Below are positions 7,592-18,432 of a DNA stretch of 64,000 nucleotides, in pieces. The notes beneath the pieces are model-generated. The model made no database searches and was not told the origin of the DNA. It saw only the letters and a program-made list of their open reading frames with translations. Position 1 is the first letter of the stretch. Each line of letters begins with the position of its first letter. This DNA is from Deltaproteobacteria bacterium (GTDB lineage: Bacteria; Desulfobacterota; Desulfomonilia; UBA1062), in contig JAHDOV010000015.1 of NCBI GenBank assembly GCA_018434685.1, positions 124,001 to 188,000 on the forward strand, written 5' to 3'. Position numbers and translations under genes: made by a program.

Positions 7592-9901
7592 TCAATTAAG
7601 GACATAAGCGATTATCTCGTCCATATGACCGACCAAATGGATCTCCAAACCCTTGACTATCTCCCTGGGGGTATCCTTGAGATCCTTTTCGTTTTCCACA
7701 GGTATCAGAACCTTCTCCATGCCGGCCTCTTTTGCCGCGAGAAGTTTCTCCTTGAGCCCACCGACAGGCAGCACCCTGCCACCCAGGGTAAGTTCCCCGG
7801 TCATGGCCACCTTGCCTTTGACAGACCGCCCTGTCAGGGCGGAAACTATGGAGGTTGCCATGGTGATGCCGGCAGACGGTCCATCTTTCGGCACAGCCCC
7901 TTCGGGTATGTGGATATGGATGTCCAGCTTGTCATAGAAATCCGGCTCCAGGCCGAACTCCCGGGCCCTGGATCTCACGTAGCTCATTCCGGCCTGGGCG
8001 GATTCCTGCATGACATCACCGAGTTTTCCCGTGAGCAGCAGCTTGCCCTTGCCCGGCATGACCGAGGTCTCGACAATCAGCAAGGTGCCGCCTACCTCTG
8101 TCCATGCCAGGCCATTGACCAGCCCGACATGGTCCATTTCATCATGGTGCAGCTTCCGGTAACGTGGCACTCCCAGCAACTCGTGGACTTTGCCGGCAGT
8201 GATCCTCGGCCTGACCTTATCCCTGCCAGATATGATCTCACGCACTATCTTCCTACAGATCGAAGAGATCTCTTTCTCGAGGTTTCGCACCCCTGCTTCC
8301 CGGGTGTATTCCTGTATGATTGTGTCGATCGCCTTGTCCGTGAATTTCACCCCCCGGTCTTCCAGGCCGTTGAGCTTGAGCTGTTTCGGGACAAGGAAAT
8401 TCCGTGCGATCATGTGCTTCTCGTACGAGGTGTAGCCCTCGATGCGGATGATCTCCATCCTGTCCAACAGTGGAGGGGGGATGGCGTACGATGTATTGGC
8501 AGTGGTGATGAACATCACCTTCGATACATCATAATCCACATCCATGTAGTGATCGTTGAAGGCATAATTCTGTTCAGGGTCCAGCACCTCGAGGAGCGCG
8601 GCAGAGGGATCACCCCTGAAATCAACGCTCATCTTGTCAATCTCGTCGAGCAGGAATACGGGATTCGACATTCCGGCCCTGCGGATTCCCTGGATGATCT
8701 TACCCGGCATGGCCCCGATATACGTTCGTCTGTGGCCCTTGATCTCGGCCTCGTCACGAATACCACCAAGCGATACCCGGACAAACCTTCTCCCGGTCGC
8801 CCGGGCTATGGAACGACCAAGGGAGGTCTTGCCGACGCCAGGCGGGCCGACCAGGCATAATATGGGTCCCTTCACCGTTCCCACCAGTTGTTGCACTGCC
8901 AGGTATTCCAGAATCCTCTCCTTTACCTTCTCCAGACCGAAATGATCTTCGTCGAGGATCTGCTGCGCCCCGAGAATATCCTTCTTGTCCTGCGTCATAT
9001 CCTTCCACGGCAGGGAGAGGAACCAGTCTACATAATTCCGGATTACCGTGGCCTCGGCACTCATCGGGGGCATCATCCGAAGCCGCCGCACCTCAGAAAG
9101 CGCCTTTTCCAGTGCGAGCCTGGGCATATTTTTCTGACGGAGCTGCTTCTCAATTCCCGAGGCCTCTTCTTCCAGCGACTCCATAGCCATCTTCTGGGCA
9201 TGCCCCTGCTCGAGGTGCAGATTATCCCTCTGAGATTCAGCCCTCTGTTTCACCTGCTCTTTGAGTCTGTTCTGGATCTTTGCTATCTCGATCTCGCCCT
9301 GGAGGTATTCAAAAACCCTCTCCAGGCGGGAGTCGACAGAACTCTCTTCGAGAATCTCCTGCTTCCTGGAGGTCTTCAGCTCGGTATACGAGACAATGAT
9401 GTCAGAGGTAAGCCCCGGATCTCCCTGGGACCTGATCTTTTCAATCATCTCGGAATGAATATCTATGTGCGCCGATGCGCAGTATTGTTCAAAGGTCTCG
9501 ACAACGAGCCGTCTCAGTGCCTCTGTCTTTGTTTCATCCTCGATGATGTCGGCAACCGGCTCGGTCTCGGCAAAGAAGACATCCTCGTGACGGGACAGCC
9601 TCCTGATGAGATGGCGCACCTTGCCCTCGATGAATACCTTCTGTGAACCGTCCCCGAGCTGGATCAGCTGCAGGATGCGACAGAGCGATCCTACCTGATA
9701 GGTGTTTTCCTCGTTTATCTCTTCGACACTGCCCGGTTTCCTGCAACAGACTAGGATATCCTCCTGTGCATCGAAGCACGTTCGAACCCAGTTGGCCGTT
9801 GTCTCATTCTCGATCAGCAGTGGAATGATCGTGTGGGGAAACACTACTATGTCACTCAGAACCAGGAGTGGATAGACATTTCCCGCCGAATCCGTTTTCA
9901 T
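7592..9901 (-). CDS. lon: ATP-dependent Lon protease
   Basis: AAA+ serine protease of the cytoplasm that degrades misfolded and regulatory proteins. The 769 residues hold the LonN substrate domain (about 8-200), a coiled-coil region (about 200-280), the AAA module with Walker [10 protein letters not shown] (352-360) and Walker [10 protein letters not shown] (417-424), and the protease domain with catalytic dyad S676 (PKDGPSAG) and K719 (GGLKEK). Its ATG lies 3 bp from the clpX stop, so it belongs to the tig-clpP-clpX-lon operon common in this phylum. Confidence 0.97.
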   Translation of the reverse strand: MKTDSAGNVYPLLVLSDIVVFPHTIIPLLIENETTANWVRTCFDAQEDILVCCRKPGSVEEINEENTYQVGSLCRILQLIQLGDGSQKVFIEGKVRHLIRRLSRHEDVFFAETEPVADIIEDETKTEALRRLVVETFEQYCASAHIDIHSEMIEKIRSQGDPGLTSDIIVSYTELKTSRKQEILEESSVDSRLERVFEYLQGEIEIAKIQNRLKEQVKQRAESQRDNLHLEQGHAQKMAMESLEEEASGIEKQLRQKNMPRLALEKALSEVRRLRMMPPMSAEATVIRNYVDWFLSLPWKDMTQDKKDILGAQQILDEDHFGLEKVKERILEYLAVQQLVGTVKGPILCLVGPPGVGKTSLGRSIARATGRRFVRVSLGGIRDEAEIKGHRRTYIGAMPGKIIQGIRRAGMSNPVFLLDEIDKMSVDFRGDPSAALLEVLDPEQNYAFNDHYMDVDYDVSKVMFITTANTSYAIPPPLLDRMEIIRIEGYTSYEKHMIARNFLVPKQLKLNGLEDRGVKFTDKAIDTIIQEYTREAGVRNLEKEISSICRKIVREIISGRDKVRPRITAGKVHELLGVPRYRKLHHDEMDHVGLVNGLAWTEVGGTLLIVETSVMPGKGKLLLTGKLGDVMQESAQAGMSYVRSRAREFGLEPDFYDKLDIHIHIPEGAVPKDGPSAGITMATSIVSALTGRSVKGKVAMTGELTLGGRVLPVGGLKEKLLAAKEAGMEKVLIPVENEKDLKDTPREIVKGLEIHLVGHMDEIIAYVLN

Positions 9902-9904
9902 GGT

Positions 9905-11158
9905 CTATGCCTGAGAGGTTTTCCTCTCATAGACAATTATCGGGGCTTTTCCTTTCAGAATAACATCCTGGCTGATAATACACTCCTTGACACCTTCCAT
10001 GTCAGGAATATCGTACATGATATCGAGCATTACATTTTCCATGATGGAGCGAAGTCCCCGTGCTCCCGATTTCCTCTTCATGGCTTCTTCCGCAATGGTT
10101 TTGAGGGCATCCGCGCTGAATGAAAGGTCCACACCCTCCAGCTTCAACAGCGCCTGATACTGTTTGACCAGGGCATTTTTCGGCTCGGTCAAAATGGCAA
10201 TAAGGGCATCTTCATCCAGTTCATTGAGCGTCGAGATCACGGGAATTCTCCCCACGAACTCGGGGATCATCCCAAACTTGATGAGGTCTTCGGGCTGAAC
10301 GTTTCTCAGGATCTCTCCGATATCCCTCTCCTCTTTCCCGGTTATCTCGGCCATGAATCCTATGGTCTTCTTGTCGAGCCTCTGAGATATGATCTTGTCC
10401 AGCCCGACATATGCTCCGCCGCAGATGAAGAGTATGTTCGTGGTATCTATCTGGATGAACTCCTGCTGCGGGTGTTTTCTTCCCCCCTTGGGGGGTATGG
10501 AGGCAACAGTCCCCTCGATGAGCTTCAGCAGTGCCTGCTGAACGCCCTCTCCGGAAACGTCCCGGGTTATGGATGGATTGTCACCGCGTGATGCGATCTT
10601 GTCGATCTCGTCGATATACACGATCCCCTTCTGGGTCCGCTCCACGTCGTAGTCGGCATTCTGAAGGAGATTCACGATAATGTTTTCAACATCCTCGCCG
10701 ACGTAGCCGGCCTCGGTGAGCGTCGTTGCATCCGCTATGGTAAACGGCACATCGAGAATCTTTGCCAGGGTCTGGGCAAGAAGAGTCTTGCCCGAACCCG
10801 TGGGGCCGATCATCAGAATATTGCTCTTATTTATCTCTACCCCACCGATATTCGTATTGGACTCTATCCGCTTGTAGTGATTATGCACGGCCACGGACAA
10901 GGTTCTCTTCGCGTATTCCTGCCCGATGACATATTCATCGAGTACCTCTTTGATCTCGGATGGTTTCGGTATATTCGAAGAGGCACTGAAGTGGCGGTAC
11001 TCACCCTCTTCTTCCGCAAGGATTTCATTACACAGGGCGATGCATTCATCACAAATGTAGACATCCGGGCCGGCGATGAGCTTGCGCACCTCCTCCTGCG
11101 ACTTTCCGCAGAAGGAACAGCGCAACCCAGGCCTGTAATGATCATTTATTTTTGGCAT
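9905..11158 (-). CDS. clpX: ATP-dependent Clp protease ATPase subunit ClpX
   Basis: Hexameric unfoldase feeding substrates to ClpP. The start at 11158 ([21 protein letters not shown]) gives 417 residues; upstream in-frame codons lie inside clpP and lack homology. The N-terminal zinc-binding domain has CSFC and CDECIALC. The AAA core has Walker A GPTGSGKT, the GYVG pore loop, Walker [11 protein letters not shown] and the sensor-2 GARGLRS. The gene overlaps the clpP 3' end by 17 bp, so the two are translationally coupled. Confidence 0.97.
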   Translation of the reverse strand: MPKINDHYRPGLRCSFCGKSQEEVRKLIAGPDVYICDECIALCNEILAEEEGEYRHFSASSNIPKPSEIKEVLDEYVIGQEYAKRTLSVAVHNHYKRIESNTNIGGVEINKSNILMIGPTGSGKTLLAQTLAKILDVPFTIADATTLTEAGYVGEDVENIIVNLLQNADYDVERTQKGIVYIDEIDKIASRGDNPSITRDVSGEGVQQALLKLIEGTVASIPPKGGRKHPQQEFIQIDTTNILFICGGAYVGLDKIISQRLDKKTIGFMAEITGKEERDIGEILRNVQPEDLIKFGMIPEFVGRIPVISTLNELDEDALIAILTEPKNALVKQYQALLKLEGVDLSFSADALKTIAEEAMKRKSGARGLRSIMENVMLDIMYDIPDMEGVKECIISQDVILKGKAPIIVYERKTSQA

Positions 11159-11768
11159 CTTTGCTCTCCCCTTCCGTCTCCTTGTTGTGCCTCTTGTATA
11201 TGACCTGGTCAATTATACCATATTTTACCGCTTCCTGGGCACTCATAAAGAAATCCCTCTCCGTATCGGTGCCTATCTTTTCTATCGGCTGACCAGTATG
11301 GTGAGCTAAAATGTTCTTGAGCTCGTCTTTGAGTCTCATCATCTCAGCTGCCTGAATGTTCACATCGGTTACCTGCCCCTGGACACCGCCGAGGGGCTGA
11401 TGAATCAATAATCTGGAATGTGGCAGGGCATAACGCATGCCGGTATTCCCCGCAGCAAGGAGAACCGCTGCCATGGACGCTGCCTGGCCGATGCAGATGG
11501 TGCTCACCTTGGATTTTATATACTGCATCGTATCGTACACCGCCATACCCGCGGTCACTGATCCGCCGGGAGAATTGATATAAAAGAAGATATCCTTATC
11601 AGGATCTTCAGACTCCAGAAAAAGGAACTGGGCGACCAGAAGATTGGCGATATCATCATTAATCTCGTTGCTCAACATCACGATCCTGTCCTTGAGCAAC
11701 CGGGAATATATGTCGTACGATCGTTCTCCTCTATTCGTCTGCTCCACTACTATCGGTACTAGCGTCAT
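11142..11768 (-). CDS. clpP: ATP-dependent Clp protease proteolytic subunit ClpP
   Basis: Serine peptidase forming the tetradecameric chamber capped by ClpX. The catalytic triad is S98 (GQAASMAA), H123 ([10 protein letters not shown]) and D168 (GTDTERD). The N-terminus [27 protein letters not shown] is the conserved axial-loop sequence, so the ATG at 11768 is secure even though it lies 38 bp inside tig. The length (208 aa) is usual. Downstream it overlaps clpX by 17 bp. Confidence 0.97.
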   Translation of the reverse strand: MTLVPIVVEQTNRGERSYDIYSRLLKDRIVMLSNEINDDIANLLVAQFLFLESEDPDKDIFFYINSPGGSVTAGMAVYDTMQYIKSKVSTICIGQAASMAAVLLAAGNTGMRYALPHSRLLIHQPLGGVQGQVTDVNIQAAEMMRLKDELKNILAHHTGQPIEKIGTDTERDFFMSAQEAVKYGIIDQVIYKRHNKETEGESKDAKNK

Positions 11769-13065
11769 CCGTTACTTCCTCCACCTGGTCGACTTCCTCG
11801 ACCTCGGAATGTTCGATTATGTAATCATATACCTTTTTTTCAACAACACCAAACTTCATCTCTTCAATGCCGCTCTGCTCTTCGATCCCTTCTCTGACGG
11901 TATCGGCGGACATATTGTAGCGCTGAGCCAGCTTGTTGATCTCTTCCTCGAATTCCTCGTCAGTACACTCTATGCTCTGTTCTTTTGCAATGGCCTCTAT
12001 CAGCAGGGCTGTCCTTGTAACTTTTTCGGCCGATGCCAGGGTCTCCGTCTTGAAGCTCTCGGGATCCGGATAGAGGTCTTCCAGCTTGATGCCCTGAGCT
12101 GTCAGTCGCTGCGACATGCCCTGAATCATCATGCCGGCCTGAAGCCTGATCATGGATTCCGGGACGTCAAAGGGATTGGACTCCAGGAGTTTGCCCTGTA
12201 TCTGTCTCTCGAGTGCGTTACGGGTATCGGCCTCGAGTCTCTCTCTCAGATCTTCACTGATGAGCTTCTTGAGCTCTTCGAGCCCTTCCACTCCCTGACG
12301 TGCCTTCTTGGCGAACTCATCATCGAGCTCAGGCAGCTCCCGGTGTTTGATGGCTGTTATCACGAATTTCACCGAAGCGCTCTTGCCCCTGACATCTTCC
12401 AGGAAGTGGTTCTCGGGAAATTCGACCGTCACCTCTTTCTCACCGCCCTGCTGCATGTCGATGACTGCCGCCTCAAGACCGGGGAAACCGCTTCGAACCC
12501 CTGCCTCCACCGTCATCTTGGTTCGGTTCAGGCTCGGGTTATCCTCGGAGGTCACATCAATGATCACATAATCCCCCTGCGCTATCTTATACTCAGGGTC
12601 CTCCATATCCCGTATCGTTGCATATGTCTCCTGGAGCCTTTTCAGGACATCGTTTATGCTGTCTTCGCCTACCGTGACCTTCTGCTTTTTCAGCTCAAAT
12701 CCCGTATACTTCTGGGAGGTGACCTCGGGCTTGACATCGAATTTTGCCGAGAAGGTAAAATCTTCATTCTCCCGAGGCGGGTCGTTCTGGATCTCCGGCA
12801 TGGACACGACAAAGAGTTCGTTGTCCTTGACCGCCTGTTCGAATTTATCATTCACCAGCTTCTGGGAGAGTTCACCCTGAATATAGTCGGCATAGTACAT
12901 CCTGACAATATCTCTCGGGGCTTTGCCTTTCCTGAAGCCCTTGATGACCACTTTCTGTGAGATATCTTTATAAATCTCATTCGTTACAGTGTTCACCTCT
13001 TCCTTGGGAACGACCACCTTCATTTCCTTGCGTGTGCTGTTTACATCAGTTATTTCGACCTTCAT
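11731..13065 (-). CDS. tig: Trigger factor, ribosome-associated chaperone/prolyl isomerase
   Basis: Binds at the ribosome exit tunnel and shields nascent chains. The 444-residue protein has the N-terminal ribosome-binding domain with the signature [13 protein letters not shown] near residues 41-54, a central FKBP-type domain (about 150-245; [29 protein letters not shown]) and a helical C-terminal arm. The acidic tail is long ([24 protein letters not shown]). The 3' end overlaps clpP by 38 bp. It is first in the tig-clpP-clpX-lon cluster. Confidence 0.96.
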   Translation of the reverse strand: MKVEITDVNSTRKEMKVVVPKEEVNTVTNEIYKDISQKVVIKGFRKGKAPRDIVRMYYADYIQGELSQKLVNDKFEQAVKDNELFVVSMPEIQNDPPRENEDFTFSAKFDVKPEVTSQKYTGFELKKQKVTVGEDSINDVLKRLQETYATIRDMEDPEYKIAQGDYVIIDVTSEDNPSLNRTKMTVEAGVRSGFPGLEAAVIDMQQGGEKEVTVEFPENHFLEDVRGKSASVKFVITAIKHRELPELDDEFAKKARQGVEGLEELKKLISEDLRERLEADTRNALERQIQGKLLESNPFDVPESMIRLQAGMMIQGMSQRLTAQGIKLEDLYPDPESFKTETLASAEKVTRTALLIEAIAKEQSIECTDEEFEEEINKLAQRYNMSADTVREGIEEQSGIEEMKFGVVEKKVYDYIIEHSEVEEVDQVEEVTDDASTDSSGADE

Positions 13066-13127
13066 TCCTTATCCTTTCTGCGTTTACCGGTTCATTTTCT
13101 CATTTCAACATGTAAATGGGCTTCAGG

Positions 13128-13841
13128 TCAATGGCTTTTTGGAGGATTCAGACTCCTGAAGACCTCCTCCATCTCCCGGGTATATGATCCCTCGGGCGAA
13201 TAGACAAAAAACGGTCTTTCAACGGCGAGTTCCCTCCCGCCATCCTTTACACCGGAGACAAGACAGATTTCAGCGTCCGAGTTCATCCGCGAATACACGA
13301 GCATCATCCTCTTGGGTTCGATATTATTGGTCCTCATGGAGAACACGAGATCGGGCAGACGCCATGCCGGGTACACAATATAGAAACGCCCCGACGGCTT
13401 GAGCAACTCATAGGAGCGTTTCATGAGGGTCTCCAGGTCGATGAGGATCTCGTGCCGGGAAACAGCCCTGCTGTTATCCTGATTGATCCTCCCGGTCTGA
13501 ACAGGCCGGTACGGGGGATTGGTGACGATCGCATCGTATCGCTGCCCGGTATAGGTTCTGATATCGACACAGACCATACGGACCTTATCCTGAAGCCTCG
13601 CGAGCGCGACAGATCGCGAGGACATCTCTGCCATGTCCTCCTGTATCTCCACCCCGGTCACCTGCAGACCCTTCATCCCGGCAAGAAGCAGGGAAATCAC
13701 CCCTGATCCCGATCCGATATCGAGAATCTCGGCTCCCTCCCGCTCCTCGACAAATGCTGCCAGGAGATATGCATCCAGAGAATAGCGGTAGCCGTTCCTC
13801 TTCTGCAGTATGGAAAGATTCCCGCAGGAAAGGGAATCCAA
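13128..13841 (-). CDS. TrmN6-like tRNA (adenine-N6) methyltransferase family protein
   Basis: Class I SAM-dependent methyltransferase of the COG4123 type, whose characterised member modifies A37 of tRNA-Val. SAM motif I is ILDIGSGSGVISLLLA (about 40-55) and the N6-adenine signature NPPY is near residue 110. The N-terminal SILQKRNGYRYSLDAYLLAAF is typical. The TTG at 13841 has no ribosome site. A CTG seven codons upstream (13862) is preceded by AGGTG at good spacing and would add KQDDET, which fits the DETLD start usual in relatives. CTG may therefore be the true start. tRNA-Val lies 6 kb away. Confidence 0.8.
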   Translation of the reverse strand: MDSLSCGNLSILQKRNGYRYSLDAYLLAAFVEEREGAEILDIGSGSGVISLLLAGMKGLQVTGVEIQEDMAEMSSRSVALARLQDKVRMVCVDIRTYTGQRYDAIVTNPPYRPVQTGRINQDNSRAVSRHEILIDLETLMKRSYELLKPSGRFYIVYPAWRLPDLVFSMRTNNIEPKRMMLVYSRMNSDAEICLVSGVKDGGRELAVERPFFVYSPEGSYTREMEEVFRSLNPPKSH

Positions 13842-13913
13842 TGTCTCGTCATCTTGTTTCAGACAATCACCTCATCATATATAGTAGTGTCGAGATGTCC
13901 CTGGAACAACTCT

Positions 13914-14498
13914 TCAGAACGGCCGCTCTTCTTCTCCATTGGTAGACACCCGGTCACCCTGCCAAACCCCCCGGTAGGGGACTGCCCTGCCATCGATGGG
14001 GAAAAAGGCGATACACAGGATGCGGAATCCCATCTGAATCTCCACCTCACCCGCACCCTGGTGCTTCATGCCGACAGTCAGCCGGCCTTGATAGTTCGGG
14101 GAGATGAAGGCGGTTTCAAGGGGTATGCCGCAACGGATCAGGGTGGTCCTGGGCCTGATATAGGCAAACATGTCTTCGGGCATGTTCACCTGTTCGATGG
14201 TCTGGAACAGGAGGTATTCGCCGTTCCTGATCCGCAGGATGCCCTCGGGCGACTCTTCGATATCCATGACCTTGTCGATCTCAGGGGTTATCCGGCTGTC
14301 TCTCATGAGCCGGGCAGCCCCCACAGGACGGTACACGGCACCGAGTCTCAGGTCCACCGTCGTGCCCTCGATCAGGTCGACCTGTTCATCGCCGATGTAT
14401 TCCACCAGCGGCTTTTGCACCCTTCTCCCGGTCACGTGATCCTCGACACTCACGCCCTCTTGTATCATACGGACAATCTTGTCTGCGCCATATACCAC
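13914..14498 (-). CDS. dcd: dCTP deaminase/dUTPase family protein
   Basis: Member of the trimeric dCTP deaminase/dUTPase fold. The 194 residues show the VDLRLGAVYRP motif (about 49-59), the substrate-binding IRPRTTLIRCGIP segment (about 115-127) and a late FRILCIAFFPI strand. The expected role is supplying dUTP or dUMP for thymidylate synthesis, but deaminase and dUTPase activity cannot be told apart here. The start is a GTG at 14498, one base after the dCMP deaminase stop, so the two are coupled. Confidence 0.8.
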   Translation of the reverse strand: MVYGADKIVRMIQEGVSVEDHVTGRRVQKPLVEYIGDEQVDLIEGTTVDLRLGAVYRPVGAARLMRDSRITPEIDKVMDIEESPEGILRIRNGEYLLFQTIEQVNMPEDMFAYIRPRTTLIRCGIPLETAFISPNYQGRLTVGMKHQGAGEVEIQMGFRILCIAFFPIDGRAVPYRGVWQGDRVSTNGEEERPF

Positions 14499-14499
14499 C

Positions 14500-15036
14500 T
14501 TATAGCCTCCTCTTGGATGTGTCGGGTTTGAAAAAACTCAGGGCGTATTTTACCGTATCATCGTCCAACTCCAGGCGATCCACCTGAGTATGGCTGGACG
14601 CCAGCACCTCTTTCCAGTACCGGTCACGCTCGGGAACGGGAGAATCATACGGGTACTCGTAGATGACCCGGGTGATTCCGGACATCACGATCAGTTTTGC
14701 GCAGGTGATGCATGGTTCCAGCGTGCAGTATATGCTCGCCCCCTCCAGTGACACACCTTTCTTCGCGGCCAGGGATATGGCATTCGCCTCGGCATGGGCC
14801 GATCTGCACATGTCATATTTCATGGCCTCTGGCCATTGAAGGGTCCTTCTGAAGCACACTCCTTCGTCTATGCAATGCGCCTGTCCCGGCAATGAACCAT
14901 TGTATCCGCTGGCTACGACCTGCCGGTCCTTCACTACCACCGCACCGGTGGGCCTGGACAGACAGGTGGAGCGTGATGCGGCGAGTTTGGCCAGCATCAT
15001 GAAGTATTCATCCCATGAGGGTCGTTTCTTGGTCAT
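14500..15036 (-). CDS. dCMP deaminase
   Basis: Zinc-dependent deoxycytidylate deaminase (ComEB-type) producing dUMP. The zinc site is SAHAEANA (His and catalytic Glu) and CTLEPCITC (two Cys), with PTGAVVVKDRQVVASGYNG at the N-terminal substrate site. The length of 178 residues is usual. It lies 6 bp after the DUF4340 gene and 1 bp before the dCTP deaminase-family gene, so two pyrimidine deaminase-type genes are adjacent in one operon with a Gld-like ABC system. Confidence 0.9.
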   Translation of the reverse strand: MTKKRPSWDEYFMMLAKLAASRSTCLSRPTGAVVVKDRQVVASGYNGSLPGQAHCIDEGVCFRRTLQWPEAMKYDMCRSAHAEANAISLAAKKGVSLEGASIYCTLEPCITCAKLIVMSGITRVIYEYPYDSPVPERDRYWKEVLASSHTQVDRLELDDDTVKYALSFFKPDTSKRRL

Positions 15037-15042
15037 AGATTT

Positions 15043-16320
15043 TCACCCATCGCTGCTTTTAATCAGCATAGCAAGAGAATCACCAAACTCCTTCATACCA
15101 CCTTCATGCAGCTGGTAGACCTGGTCGCCGACGGTGATATAATACCTAGAATACATAGTTATGTCAAAAACCTCGGGAGAGCCTGCATACGTTATCCGCA
15201 CGGAACTCACCCGTTCAAGGTCATCCGGGAGTTTCATATACTGGTCCACATACTCGAGCCTGTTGAGCATGCCTACAAAGGACTGTACCACCAATGGCGC
15301 CTCGAGCCGTTCATTTCCCGTATACCATGCCTCACCCCTGCGGACAAACATCCGATTCTCCGGGCCAGAGACCGTGATCTCCTGTGCCCTGCCCGGATCG
15401 ATGCTGACGATAGACCGGTCCATGACCTCCATGAGATCATTGGGCAGGAACGCAGGCAGACAGTCGCGTATCTGAACCATCTGGCCCAGCCGCTGCGAGA
15501 ATGCATAGATATTCTTCCCCATGAGCGGGAGCTGCCATGCCTGCAGGCTCTGGGTTGCTCCTTCAGCCGTGATCTCAATTACCGTGTCCGGGTCCCCCGG
15601 GACGGCGTATTCCTCGGGAAAAGCCTGTGCCTGCAGCCGGAAAAGGTTTTGCAGCAGATTGTCGATCTTCGCGGCCTTCAATCTCTTTGAGGGGTTTTCG
15701 GGCAATTGCCACCTGTTTTGCGCATCCTTGAGAAATTCCAGGATCAACCCGTGCCTCGCGACCCTGATCTGTTCGACGTCTCCATAATTCAAGCTGAAAA
15801 GATGTTTGTCCCGGAGGCTGAAGACGTCTTTGTCCAGGTTTGTCTTCTCATAGGTATCGATCAGAAATACATCGTCCCTGGTGGAGGAACGCGCATAGCA
15901 ACACTGTTTTGACGGGGTCTGGCCCCCCACGTGCAGGAAGAATTTCCCCTGCGGCGTAGCGAATGTCAGCGTCAGCCCCCGTGGGTCCAGCCCGAGTTCT
16001 GCCAGTGAGCCGGCATCTGTGAGGAATCTCTGTGCTCTCAGCGACGTGATGGCAGAAATCAGTCCGTCCATCTCCGATACATCCGCCGGCACATCGAGGG
16101 GTGCCGTCATCCGCCACGAGGAATCCTTCTTCGAAAGCGCTATCGTCTGTTCTGTGCTGATGCTGATTTCCGTGATGTCTGACCCTTGGAGGTCGAATAT
16201 CTCGTAGGCCTTGTGCCGGGCCTCATCTTCAAGGCCGGGGAGATACAGCTCAAAATAGTAGTAATATCCGGCCAGACCGATCAGGATGAGCACAGAAACA
16301 ACGAGGGTCCTGGACCTCAC
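15043..16320 (-). CDS. DUF4340 membrane-anchored protein of a Gld-like ABC system
   Basis: A 425-residue protein with one N-terminal membrane anchor (about 5-28, ending in aromatic YYYYFELYLPGL) and a long extracytoplasmic region. That region contains repeated beta-rich DUF4340 units, recognisable by SDITEISISTEQTIALSKKDSSWRMTAP and a later similar RQEITVSG-type unit. DUF4340 proteins usually accompany GldG/GldF-like ABC genes, as here. It overlaps the upstream GldG-like gene by 4 bp. The exact function is unknown; a periplasmic partner of the transporter is inferred. Confidence 0.8.
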   Translation of the reverse strand: MRSRTLVVSVLILIGLAGYYYYFELYLPGLEDEARHKAYEIFDLQGSDITEISISTEQTIALSKKDSSWRMTAPLDVPADVSEMDGLISAITSLRAQRFLTDAGSLAELGLDPRGLTLTFATPQGKFFLHVGGQTPSKQCCYARSSTRDDVFLIDTYEKTNLDKDVFSLRDKHLFSLNYGDVEQIRVARHGLILEFLKDAQNRWQLPENPSKRLKAAKIDNLLQNLFRLQAQAFPEEYAVPGDPDTVIEITAEGATQSLQAWQLPLMGKNIYAFSQRLGQMVQIRDCLPAFLPNDLMEVMDRSIVSIDPGRAQEITVSGPENRMFVRRGEAWYTGNERLEAPLVVQSFVGMLNRLEYVDQYMKLPDDLERVSSVRITYAGSPEVFDITMYSRYYITVGDQVYQLHEGGMKEFGDSLAMLIKSSDG

Positions 16321-17660
16321 GAACGTCTCCTCACCCTGAAAGTGGCCACTGCTGCGCAGAGAATCAGTGCCGGGATGATGATAACGGGGATCCAGAACAT
16401 CAGGCTGTTCTGGACAGGGGTGAGAATAAAGGGTCTGTCCTGGGCTGATTTCTTGTCGATGGTTATCTTATGCCCTGCATGGAGGAGCATTTTGATACAG
16501 CCAAGTACAAGGTCTTTGTTCCCGGATACGTTCAGATAGGCATTCGTGCAGAAATCCGTGTCGCCGAAGACCAGCAGGCTCGCCTTGATCTCTTCGCTGA
16601 TTTTCTTCTCTGCAAGGAGGGCCACATTCAGAGGTCCCTTCCTCTCGGATTCGTCACGGGTTGCCGTGCCCTCATCGATGAGGGTTGCGTAATCACTCTC
16701 AGACCAGCTCTGATCAGAGGTCCGGGCCAGCCAGGTGACTGCCAGGTCATCGGGCAGGCCTTCCCTGATCATGAGGGATCGCGAGGTGGGAAAGAGCGTG
16801 GCATAGGCAAAGCCTTTGACGCCAGGCGCATCCCCGTAGGTGGTCACAACCGGCACCGTGTAGTCTCCGCCGACCATGGTGTTGAATCGGTCAACGATGA
16901 TACCGGCATCGAGCGCTATGCCGTACTCCTCAAGCAGTCCCTTGAGCCCCGCTTCGGGGCCTGGCTCCAGGGCAATGAGCATCCTGCCTCCCCGGCCGAG
17001 ATAGTTCCGGATGATATCCTGCTCCTCGGGCAGGAGGCTCTTGACAGGACCAGCCACGACAACGAGGTCTGCATTCTGAGGTATGGCCTGCTCACGCATG
17101 AGCACGAGGGCATGAACCTCATAATCATCCTTTTCCAGGGCGCTGCCAAGCTGGGAAAACCCCTGGTTGTCTTCCCGGGATATATCCCGCTCCCCATGGC
17201 CGGTGGTGAAGTAGAGAACCTTCCGGCTGTCGCGCTTCAGATTCAACAGTGCGTTGGTAATGCTATCCTCGGTCACCCTGTCTACCAGGGTCTGTCTCTG
17301 TCTCCCGACGAGTACGGCCTGGCCATAGCGGTCGACGCCGTATTTCCCGGCAACGCCCGGCCTGGCATCGGGATCGATCACGGTATAGGAGATACGTCTG
17401 GACTCGGTAACGTACAGGTCCAGGATTTCTCTGGCACGCCGGCCTTCCTCTCCCTCCTTGTCGAAGACCGTTATGTCCACGTCAAAGTCCAATGACCTGA
17501 GTACATTGCCGGTTCTGGCATCCAGGGTATTGCTCCCTGTTCTGCTGAGGTCCCAGTTCACATTGTGATTCGACGCGATGAAATAGACGATCACCAGGAT
17601 TGCTGCGAGGATGACGACAAAAAGGCTGGCGGAGGATGCGTAGAGGAGTTTCCGGGCCAT
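16317..17660 (-). CDS. GldG-like ABC transporter auxiliary membrane protein
   Basis: A 447-residue protein with an N-terminal helix (about 9-30), a large periplasmic region and a C-terminal helix (about 420-440) followed by RVRRRS. The sequence NWDLSRTGSNTLDARTGNVLRSL is the hallmark of GldG/Mce-type ABC auxiliary proteins. VLYFTTGHGERDI and LVVAGPVKSLLPEEQDIIRNYLGRGGRMLIALEP follow, as in the ABC_transp_aux domain. It lies 4 bp after the permease gene and overlaps DUF4340 by 4 bp. No gliding function is implied; the substrate is unknown. Confidence 0.85.
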   Translation of the reverse strand: MARKLLYASSASLFVVILAAILVIVYFIASNHNVNWDLSRTGSNTLDARTGNVLRSLDFDVDITVFDKEGEEGRRAREILDLYVTESRRISYTVIDPDARPGVAGKYGVDRYGQAVLVGRQRQTLVDRVTEDSITNALLNLKRDSRKVLYFTTGHGERDISREDNQGFSQLGSALEKDDYEVHALVLMREQAIPQNADLVVVAGPVKSLLPEEQDIIRNYLGRGGRMLIALEPGPEAGLKGLLEEYGIALDAGIIVDRFNTMVGGDYTVPVVTTYGDAPGVKGFAYATLFPTSRSLMIREGLPDDLAVTWLARTSDQSWSESDYATLIDEGTATRDESERKGPLNVALLAEKKISEEIKASLLVFGDTDFCTNAYLNVSGNKDLVLGCIKMLLHAGHKITIDKKSAQDRPFILTPVQNSLMFWIPVIIIPALILCAAVATFRVRRRS

Positions 17661-17664
17661 CTCG

Positions 17665-18432
17665 CTACCCCCTCCACCGGTTGGAATCGAGGACCCTCAG
17701 GGACAGCGACAGGAAGAATACTGAGAAACAGATATAGAACACGATATCCTTGACCCCGAGTATGCCCTTGAGAAATCGCGACAGGTGATTGACGAGCGAT
17801 ATCTCCCTGAGGAATCCGCTCGTAGGGGTATCGGGCAGGACACCGGCAAACCATCCGACCACCCAGAAACAGAGAACCATTCCCAGGGTCAGGGCTGCAG
17901 CGACAATCTGGTTCTTGGTCAGGCTCGAGGCAAATATCCCCAGCGACAGTATGGCCCCTCCCATGAGTAATAATCCCAGGTAGGAGGTGAAAACCACCCC
18001 CCAGTCAGGGGAAGTGACCACGAGCATGAGGACCATGAATACGGCGGTGATGGCCAGCATGCAGGTCAGGATGGTCATCCCTGCCAGATATTTCGCCAGA
18101 AGGACCTTCAGATCGCTGACAGGATAGGTGAACAGGAGTTCTATGGTTCCCTGTGCCTGCTCCTCTGCATAGAGCCGCATGGAGATGATGGGCACGATGA
18201 AGACGATGAGCATGCTCATGTCGGCAAATATCGGACCCAGGAGTATCTCGCTCAGATTCACGCCTGACTCGACCTGGTATTGGGCAATCCGTACTGTAAG
18301 TAGGCTGACGTAGACCATTGAATTGTAGAAGAACACCCCGGTAATACACACGAAGATGCAGGCGATCACGTAGAAAATGGGAGAGGAAAAATAGATGGTC
18401 AGCTCCTTGAGGTAAACGCTACGCACCGGCAC
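17665..18432 (-). CDS. ABC-2 type permease (GldF-like)
   Basis: A 255-residue integral membrane protein with six predicted helices. It starts with VYLKELTIYFSSPIFYVI, typical of ABC-2 permeases of the GldF/NosY group, and includes the RLYAEEQAQGTIELLFTYP coupling-helix signature (about 85-103) where the ATPase docks. It begins 14 bp inside the ATPase gene and is followed by the GldG-like gene. Together the three genes encode one exporter-like complex. Confidence 0.88.
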   Translation of the reverse strand: MPVRSVYLKELTIYFSSPIFYVIACIFVCITGVFFYNSMVYVSLLTVRIAQYQVESGVNLSEILLGPIFADMSMLIVFIVPIISMRLYAEEQAQGTIELLFTYPVSDLKVLLAKYLAGMTILTCMLAITAVFMVLMLVVTSPDWGVVFTSYLGLLLMGGAILSLGIFASSLTKNQIVAAALTLGMVLCFWVVGWFAGVLPDTPTSGFLREISLVNHLSRFLKGILGVKDIVFYICFSVFFLSLSLRVLDSNRWRG

